The translations under genes and the position numbers were made by a program. The notes beneath the pieces are model-generated. The model made no database searches, was not told where the DNA came from, and saw only the letters and a list, made by a program, of their open reading frames with translations. This document shows, piece after piece, positions 59,176 through 64,000 of a DNA stretch of 64,000 nt. How positions within the stretch are numbered: position 1 is the first letter of the stretch; the number at the start of each line of letters is the position of its first letter. This DNA is from Kibdelosporangium aridum. Lineage in GTDB: Bacteria; Actinomycetota; Actinomycetes; Mycobacteriales; Pseudonocardiaceae. The stretch covers positions 62,001 through 126,000 of the forward strand of contig NZ_FWXV01000002.1 in the NCBI RefSeq assembly GCF_900176515.1. The letters run 5' to 3'.

Positions 59176-59717
59176 ACAGACGCACCCGCCGTGCGCTGGT
59201 CAATCGTGTCATCGGTGAGCTGAGACTCGCGCCGACGGCCACCTACCAGGAGGCCGCCCGGCGCGTGTGCGAGCTGATGGGCCAGCACCTCGGCAAACAC
59301 GTGGAAGTCCGCTTCGCACCGCTGCCGGACGCACGGCTGACCGGAGTCTCCGCGCTGCTGGCCAACGGCAACTACCTGGTGATCTGCGCGGACTCACCGC
59401 GCTGGTACCACCGGCTGCAGATCCTGCTGCACGAGTTCGCCCACCTGATGCTCGGTCATCAGCCGGTCACCCTGACCAAATCGGAAAGTCTGCGACGGCT
59501 GGCCCCGAACCTGTTGCCTGACATGGCGCGGTACGTGGCCGGCCGTACTGCTTTCAACGACCATGAAGAACGCGCCGCCGAGGAACTCGCCGACGAGCTG
59601 CTCGACGCCATCACCGATCAGCGGTCGTTCGGCGACCCGGGCATGCCAGGCCACGTACGGCGAATCGTCTCGTCGTTCTCAACCGACCACGAGGCCGCCC
59701 ATGACGTCTACATTTGA
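59172..59717 (+). CDS. ImmA/IrrE-family zinc metallopeptidase
   Basis: A 181-residue protein with HEFAH (His87, Glu88, His91) in LLHEFAHLMLGH and a downstream HEERAAEELADELL segment giving the third ligand, as in ImmA/IrrE. These peptidases cleave XRE repressors to derepress mobile elements or stress genes. The immediate upstream partner is an XRE regulator with ATGA overlap, so proteolytic control of it is likely. It overlaps the membrane-protein gene by 17 bases. Confidence 0.9.
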   Translation: MNRRTRRALVNRVIGELRLAPTATYQEAARRVCELMGQHLGKHVEVRFAPLPDARLTGVSALLANGNYLVICADSPRWYHRLQILLHEFAHLMLGHQPVTLTKSESLRRLAPNLLPDMARYVAGRTAFNDHEERAAEELADELLDAITDQRSFGDPGMPGHVRRIVSSFSTDHEAAHDVYI

Positions 59718-60933
59718 CGTCATCTTCATCGGCGGCGCCCTCGTCGGCGGCCTTGCCTTGTCCTACAAGGCTTTTCGACTCTATCGCCATGGCGGTCACG
59801 CGCGCTCATGGGCATTGACCATCACTTTGGCTTATGCCGTCGGCACGGCGATCATGTCGGCGCCGACGTTCGCCATCTGGTTCGACTCGTTCATCGGCAT
59901 CGACAGCTTCTCCACACTGCTGGAAGCCTGCATGGAAGCGGGCTTCGCGTGCGGGGCGTTGTCGCTGGTGACGTACTGGCGCTATCCGCTGGCGCGGGCA
60001 TGTGAACTGGTGTGGCGGTTCAGCAAGATCTTCTTCGGGCTCGTGTCCGTGATGGTGGTGCTGTTCGCGATCTCGTCGTTCCCTGGCAGCCACGAGGTGG
60101 ACTTCATCAGCAAGTACGCCCACCAGCCAACGGTTTCGGCGTTCGTGCTCGTCTATCTGATCCCCACGACGATCGCGACGGCCGCATCGACGCGCGGCTG
60201 CGGCCAGGCGGCGAAGGACCCGGCGATCGCGGAGTTCCCGTGGCTGCGCCGGGTGTTGCGATGCCTGCAACTGTCCGTCGGGTTCGCGATGCTGCACCTG
60301 TTCGGTGAGTACATCGCGTTGATGGCGGCCTGGTTCGACTGGCATTCACTGGACTGGGTCTCGCCTGCGGCGTCCGCGGCGTCGGCGTTCGGGTTCATCC
60401 CCGGCGCGCTGGCGGCGGCCCTGCCAGGCATCGAACGTCTCAAGCCGAGGCTGGGGCTGGCGCTCGAACGCTGGCAGGTGTTCGTGTTGTTGCGCCCGTT
60501 GCACCGGTCGCTGCGGTTCGTCAACCCGGAAGTCGTCTTCGTGGCGAGGGGAAAGCGGTTCTGCCCGCACCACCGGGTGCGCAGGCAGTTGCTGGAACTG
60601 AGCGAGTGGCGATGGACGCTGGCCCCGCGCTTCGATCCGGACGTCCGAGCGGCGGCGGAACGAATAGGCAGTATGCGTGGACTTTCCGGAGTGGACCTCG
60701 ACGCGACGGTGGAAGCGGCACAGCTGAAAGCCGCGATCAACCACTCCCGGAGAAGGGGATCGGGCCAGCCGTGCCCGGAAGCGACACACGACGGCTCCGG
60801 TTTGGACAGTGAATACGCCTGGTGGGTCGCCGTGGCGCACGCGTTCCGGAACTCAAGTGTGGTGTCGGCCGCGCTCACCGAGGCAAGAGTGCACCGGGTG
60901 CGGGGGTTCCTGTTCACATCGTCCGGTCGTTGA
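59701..60933 (+). CDS. MAB_1171c-like membrane protein (DUF6545)
   Basis: A 410-residue protein from ATG 59701, within the end of the peptidase gene. Seven hydrophobic helices fill about residues 5-240 in a receptor-like layout, and the C-terminal 170 residues are cytoplasmic (LRPLHRSLRFVNPEVVF). This family is regularly encoded with XRE and ImmA/IrrE genes in actinobacteria. It may sense a signal and pass it to the peptidase. No transport motif is visible despite the 'putative transporter' name used for relatives. Confidence 0.82.
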   Translation: MTSTFDVIFIGGALVGGLALSYKAFRLYRHGGHARSWALTITLAYAVGTAIMSAPTFAIWFDSFIGIDSFSTLLEACMEAGFACGALSLVTYWRYPLARACELVWRFSKIFFGLVSVMVVLFAISSFPGSHEVDFISKYAHQPTVSAFVLVYLIPTTIATAASTRGCGQAAKDPAIAEFPWLRRVLRCLQLSVGFAMLHLFGEYIALMAAWFDWHSLDWVSPAASAASAFGFIPGALAAALPGIERLKPRLGLALERWQVFVLLRPLHRSLRFVNPEVVFVARGKRFCPHHRVRRQLLELSEWRWTLAPRFDPDVRAAAERIGSMRGLSGVDLDATVEAAQLKAAINHSRRRGSGQPCPEATHDGSGLDSEYAWWVAVAHAFRNSSVVSAALTEARVHRVRGFLFTSSGR

Positions 60934-61405
60934 GCGAACGGCGCAGCGCCCGCACACCGTGGTACATCCGGGACTTCACCGTGCCCGGCGGAACCCCCAG
61001 CATGTCCGCGACCTCGTTGACGGTGCGGCCACGCAAATAGGTCTCCTGGATCACCTGCCGTTGCGCCTCAGGCAACTTGTCCAGCGCACGATGCACAACC
61101 ATGGCCGAAACCGTTTGGTCAGCGGGATCCGGAACACTGACATAGTCCTCGTGAGCCTCTTCGACCTCATAAGGACGCGCCTGCCTGCTCCGCCGGTCGT
61201 CGATGACAACACGCCGCGCGACCGTGCACATCCATGCGCGGAGCAAGTGCGGTCTCGGATCGAGTCTGCTCGCGTTGCGCCACGCCCTGATCAGGGTTTC
61301 CTGCACAACGTCCTCAGCCCACTGCCGGTCGTAACCGGTCAACCGCAACGCGTACGGCATGAGCGAGACGCCCATCTCCTGATACAACACGTGACCCATA
61401 CCCAC
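60914..61405 (-). CDS. ECF sigma factor
   Basis: A 163-residue sigma factor with region 2 (YALRLTGYDRQWAEDVVQETLIRAWRNASRLD) and region 4 (LPEAQRQVIQETYLRGRTVNEVADMLGVPPGTVKSRMYHGVRALR). No anti-sigma gene is adjacent. The convergent membrane-protein gene overlaps it by 20 bases. Start ATG 61405 places region 2 about 15 residues in, normal for SigL/SigC-like ECFs. Confidence 0.9.
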   Translation of the reverse strand: MGMGHVLYQEMGVSLMPYALRLTGYDRQWAEDVVQETLIRAWRNASRLDPRPHLLRAWMCTVARRVVIDDRRSRQARPYEVEEAHEDYVSVPDPADQTVSAMVVHRALDKLPEAQRQVIQETYLRGRTVNEVADMLGVPPGTVKSRMYHGVRALRRSLNDRTM

Positions 61406-61635
61406 ATCGTCTTTCGTTGCGGCACAAGGGTCCAGACGCTAATCGACATTCGCATACGGCCTGCAACGGTTATCAAAACCCAAGCACGGCAAGCAACTTC
61501 CTACCGAGAGTCAGAGCATGCAGTCCACACGCAACACAAGCGGCTGACCAGGCAACACATGACATACCCCTCGGCTGGGCCGACGTGGCCAGGACCATGA
61601 ACCGAATCGCACTGAAACGACAACTCTTTGAGAAA

Positions 61636-61664
61636 CCCCAACCCCCACCCCCAGAACAGCCCCC
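61636..61664 (-). other. Predicted G-quadruplex motif upstream of the ECF sigma gene
   Basis: On the plus strand four C-runs occur at 61636-61639, 61642-61646, 61648-61652 and 61660-61664, separated by 2, 1 and 7 bases. The minus strand therefore has G5-n7-G5-n1-G5-n2-G4, a textbook quadruplex pattern, about 230 bases upstream of the sigma-factor start on the same strand. Confidence 0.6.
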
Positions 61665-61877
61665 ACCACTCCCGGGGGGCGTCCCCTGGCCAGTCTATCG
61701 GGGATATGGCTGGTCAAGGGAGTTTCTGGGTGGTTGTGGACAACTGGATTTGACGATGGTGCCATCGGCTCGGTGTAGCGGCCGCGGTCCAGTGTCACCA
61801 GCGGGGCTTGAACCGACCACCCCGGGGAATGGTCAACGAGGCTCGATGGCTCCGCGCATCCTGGATCCAGCAGCCGC

Positions 61878-61897
61878 TGTGCTCAAGCTTGAGCACA
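61878..61897. repeat. Perfect 20-bp palindrome
   Basis: TGTGCTCAAGCTTGAGCACA reads the same on both strands with no spacer. The centre is a HindIII-like AAGCTT. It lies mid-way in the gene-free region and looks like a dimeric repressor site rather than a terminator, since there is no loop. Confidence 0.65.
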
Positions 61898-62164
61898 CTT
61901 CTACCAGCGTAAAAGCCTTGCCAGCGCTTAGAGATCGAGGCGTGCCCTATCCGTAGCAGACCTAGTCTGGGAGGGCTCCCGGACCGCTGCCGGGAGAATC
62001 GGAGCACAGCTACGAAGGTGGGGAGGGACATGGCCAGTTTGGGGGTGAAACTGACCAGGCCCCTCCCTCAGTTGGCGGCTGGTGCTGGGGACACCGCAAT
62101 GCCGCCGGCCGCCTCGCAGCCGTCGGGCGAGGTCGGGCCGTGCCATGCGAGCACGCCCGGCGTG

Positions 62165-62277
62165 GGTAGTACTACCGTTGCCAGTAGGCCTAGCCGGTTG
62201 GCACGCTTGTGCTCTCAACTATCGCCGAGCAACTACCGACTCGCGAGTAGTTGACTGTTGCCTCGTCAGTAGGCAAC
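62165..62277 (+). promoter_or_regulatory. Cluster of three palindromes upstream of the XRE-NB-ARC gene
   Basis: GGTAGTACTACC (62165-62176), CAACTAC/GTAGTTG (62230-62236 and 62247-62253, enclosing ACTCGCGAGT) and GTTGCCT/AGGCAAC (62257-62263 and 62271-62277) all lie within 137 bases of the start at 62302. A -35-like TTGACT (62251-62256) overlaps them. They suggest operator sites, possibly for the XRE domain of the gene itself. Confidence 0.5.
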
Positions 62278-62301
62278 GAGTGGTCGACACCAGGAGGGGC
62301 T

Positions 62302-64000
62302 TTGTCCGCGTTCGGCAAGCGACTGCGGGAGGCCAGGCAGGCCGCCGGCTGGTCGCTGCGCGAACTGTCGGCCCGGGTGCACTACAACACCGGTTATCTC
62401 AGCAAGATCGAGAACGGGCTGCGCCCCGCTTCCGTCGAGCTTGCCAAGCGGTGTGACGCGGAACTCGGTACCACGCTGGCCCAACTGATCCCGCCGTCGG
62501 TTCCGCGGTCGATGCAACGGCCTGCGCCAAGGCAATTGCCCGCGCACGACCCGCGCATCGTCGATCGCGCCGACGACATCCAAGCTCTTGACGACATGCT
62601 GGACAGCGACCGGATGACGATCGCCGTGCTGTCCGGCACCGCAGGCGTGGGCAAGACCACTCTGGCTCTGCATTGGGCGCACCGGATTCAGCATCGCTTC
62701 CCTGATGGCCAGTTGTACGCGGCCATGCGCGGTTTTGGTGCGCAGCCGCCGTTGGAGGCCAGTCGCGTGCTGCGGGCTTTCCTGCAGGACATGGGGGTCG
62801 CGCCGCAGGCCATTCCGGCCGAAGAGGATGAACGGGCCGCGATGTTCCGCAGTTTGTTGGCGGACAAGCAGATTCTTGTCGTCCTTGACAACGTGCGCGA
62901 CAGCGACCACGTGCAATCGTTGCTGCCTGGGAGTTCCGGCTGTGCCGTGATCATCACGAGCCGGGACCGGCTGGACCGGCTGGTTGCCCTTGAGGGCGCA
63001 CAACGTCGCACGCTCGAGCTGTTCGATGTGGGTACGAGTCGCGAGCTGCTGTCGATGCGCCTCGGCAAGGAGGCCGTCACGGCCGAGCCACGGGCCGCGA
63101 CCGAACTGGCCAAGTTGTCCGCGGGACTTCCGCTCGCGTTGAGCATCGTGGCGTCACGGGTCAACAAGGGTTTCCAGACTCCGCTGCAGTGCTTGGTCGA
63201 CGAGCTGACCGACACCCGGCTCGACGGGCTTGATCTCGGCGAGACCCTTGATCTGCGAACCGTGTTCTCATGGTCGTGCGAGCGGCTTTCGCCCACCGCT
63301 GCCCGGATGTTCCGGCTGCTGGGCATGTTTCCCGGTCCGGACATCAGCGCGCACTGCGCTGCCGCGCTCGCCGGAACCGACGCCGGACAAGCCAGGCGTG
63401 ATCTCACCGAGCTCGTCCGCGCGCACCTGCTGAGCGAGCTGCGTCCGGGCCGGTTCGGGTTCCACGACCTGCTCCGGGTCTACGCCGCCGAGCAGGCAGC
63501 GCGGGAAGAGTCCACACAGGACGCTGTCGGCCGCATGCTCGACCACTACCTGCACACCGCGTTGTCCGGTGACAAACAGCTCTACAGCAATCAATCCGCG
63601 CTCGTCACCGATCCTCCGGTGGAAGGCGCGCGGCCGATGGAGCTGACCGACTATCCCAACACGCTGCGGTGGTTCGATGAAGAACACCACTCGTTGATGG
63701 CTTGCGTGCAGCTGGCCGCGGAGCAAGGCTGGGACGACCACGCGTGGCAGCTTCCCCGTGCACTGGCAGGGTTCCTGCGGCTGCGCGGGCATTGGCAGGA
63801 CTGGGTCAACACGCAGCGGATCGCTTTGCGCACGGCCAAACGGATAGGCAATCAGGGCGCGCAGGCAGACGCGCATCGGCTGCTGGCACAGGCGTATCAC
63901 AACCTGTGCGAGTACTCCGAGACCGTGCACCACGCCGAACACGCGATCGACCTGTATGGACGACTAGGCGATCGCACCGGTGAAGCGTTGGCACACCGGC
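62302..64000 (+). CDS. XRE-NB-ARC-TPR regulator (STAND-type), 3' end outside the window
   Basis: Start TTG 62302 follows AGGAGGGG closely, and 566 codons are visible. The order is XRE HTH (GKRLREARQAAGWSLRELSARV, then YLSKIENGLRPAS, residues 5-45), NB-ARC ATPase with Walker A GTAGVGKT (112-119), Walker B ILVVLDNV and IITSRDR, winged-helix part (FRLLGMFPGPDIS), then the first TPR helices (AHRLLAQAYHNLCEYSETVHHA). This matches AfsR/STAND-like actinomycete regulators of secondary metabolism or stress. No BTAD domain is present. No stop occurs before the window ends. Confidence 0.9.
   Translation, partial: MSAFGKRLREARQAAGWSLRELSARVHYNTGYLSKIENGLRPASVELAKRCDAELGTTLAQLIPPSVPRSMQRPAPRQLPAHDPRIVDRADDIQALDDMLDSDRMTIAVLSGTAGVGKTTLALHWAHRIQHRFPDGQLYAAMRGFGAQPPLEASRVLRAFLQDMGVAPQAIPAEEDERAAMFRSLLADKQILVVLDNVRDSDHVQSLLPGSSGCAVIITSRDRLDRLVALEGAQRRTLELFDVGTSRELLSMRLGKEAVTAEPRAATELAKLSAGLPLALSIVASRVNKGFQTPLQCLVDELTDTRLDGLDLGETLDLRTVFSWSCERLSPTAARMFRLLGMFPGPDISAHCAAALAGTDAGQARRDLTELVRAHLLSELRPGRFGFHDLLRVYAAEQAAREESTQDAVGRMLDHYLHTALSGDKQLYSNQSALVTDPPVEGARPMELTDYPNTLRWFDEEHHSLMACVQLAAEQGWDDHAWQLPRALAGFLRLRGHWQDWVNTQRIALRTAKRIGNQGAQADAHRLLAQAYHNLCEYSETVHHAEHAIDLYGRLGDRTGEALAHR

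Larger units (their letters stand above)
61406..62301. other. Large intergenic region with regulatory-looking sequence
   Basis: An 896-base gap. I see a C-rich tract able to form a G-quadruplex on the minus strand (61636-61664), a perfect 20-bp palindrome (61878-61897), a stem CTCCCGG/CCGGGAG near 61975-61997, and three palindromes just before the next gene. The open frames here are in conflict and show no family resemblance. A structured or regulatory RNA is possible but not identified. Confidence 0.5.

Noticed and set aside
61795-61840. tRNA-like T-loop sequence (GGTTCAAGCCCC on the minus strand)
   Set aside because: The flanking bases do not form a T-stem, acceptor or anticodon arm, so it is neither a tRNA nor a convincing attachment-site remnant.
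1-64000. CRISPR arrays, rRNA genes, replication origin
   Set aside because: No regularly spaced repeats of CRISPR size, no rRNA-like segments and no DnaA-box cluster or dnaA/dnaN genes were seen.

Overview
This window is high-GC actinobacterial DNA. The SsgA-like sporulation regulator, the many two-component, ECF, XRE and SARP/STAND-type regulators, two cytochromes P450, secreted chitinases with DasR-type operators and a NAD-dependent formate dehydrogenase all point to a filamentous, sporulating soil actinomycete. Pseudonocardiales is my best guess; there is no rRNA or other taxonomic marker, so this is inference.

Layout. 1-4.6 kb: minus-strand trio of an ankyrin protein, a MoxR-type AAA ATPase and a zincin/VWA protein, bordered by an IS3 transposase remnant. 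4.6-12.1 kb: MacB-like ABC exporter, secreted hydrolase, methyltransferase and a NarL-type kinase/regulator pair. A near-identical 20-bp operator lies at the same distance upstream of the kinase gene and of the ABC operon. 12.1-14.7 kb: OmpR-type two-component pair plus a small membrane protein. 14.7-23 kb: methyltransferase, HD hydrolase, and three secreted polysaccharide hydrolases (GH18 chitinase, GH79-like, GH19 chitinase), each with a DasR-like site about 70 bp upstream. Between the last two lies an eight-tRNA array (20.48-21.13 kb).

The most striking element is that array. It has no room for its own promoter and must be read through a strong intrinsic terminator. In front of that terminator is a well-formed 21-codon leader ORF (20338-20403). 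Its codons include the cognate codon of every one of the eight tRNAs in the array (CTG, AAG, TGT, CAA, CTC, GAA, GAG, TCG), and it is followed by mutually exclusive antiterminator and terminator stems. Immediately after the array comes a HAD-type phosphatase-like gene of the kind linked to RNA repair. I propose a self-referential attenuator: shortage of any of these tRNAs stalls the leader ribosome and switches on a backup tRNA set.

23-31 kb: ECF42-like sigma factor lacking region 2, degenerate GGDEF/EAL protein, DUF574 methyltransferase, P450, secreted hydrolase, Na+/H+ antiporter. 31.1-37.1 kb: fdsGBAD formate dehydrogenase operon, then a quinone oxidoreductase with a SoxR-type box. 37.1-42.8 kb: LacI-controlled sugar ABC importer (no ATPase) with an FAD oxidoreductase. 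43-47.1 kb: TetR regulator, DrrAB-type exporter with nested operators, P450. 47.2-53.1 kb: an O-methyltransferase gene split into two colinear fragments by about 3.4 kb of decayed integrative-element DNA (recombinase fragments, zinc-ribbon gene with a stop, ssb fragment, methyltransferase), next to a PobA-like hydroxylase. 53.1-64 kb: NCS1 permease with a C-terminal zinc ribbon and an unrecorded 50-aa membrane protein, GlxA-type AraC regulator, SsgA-like protein, XRE-TPR regulator preceded by a small secreted peptide, XRE/ImmA-IrrE/MAB_1171c-like operon, ECF sigma factor, and the start of an XRE-NB-ARC-TPR regulator that runs off the end.
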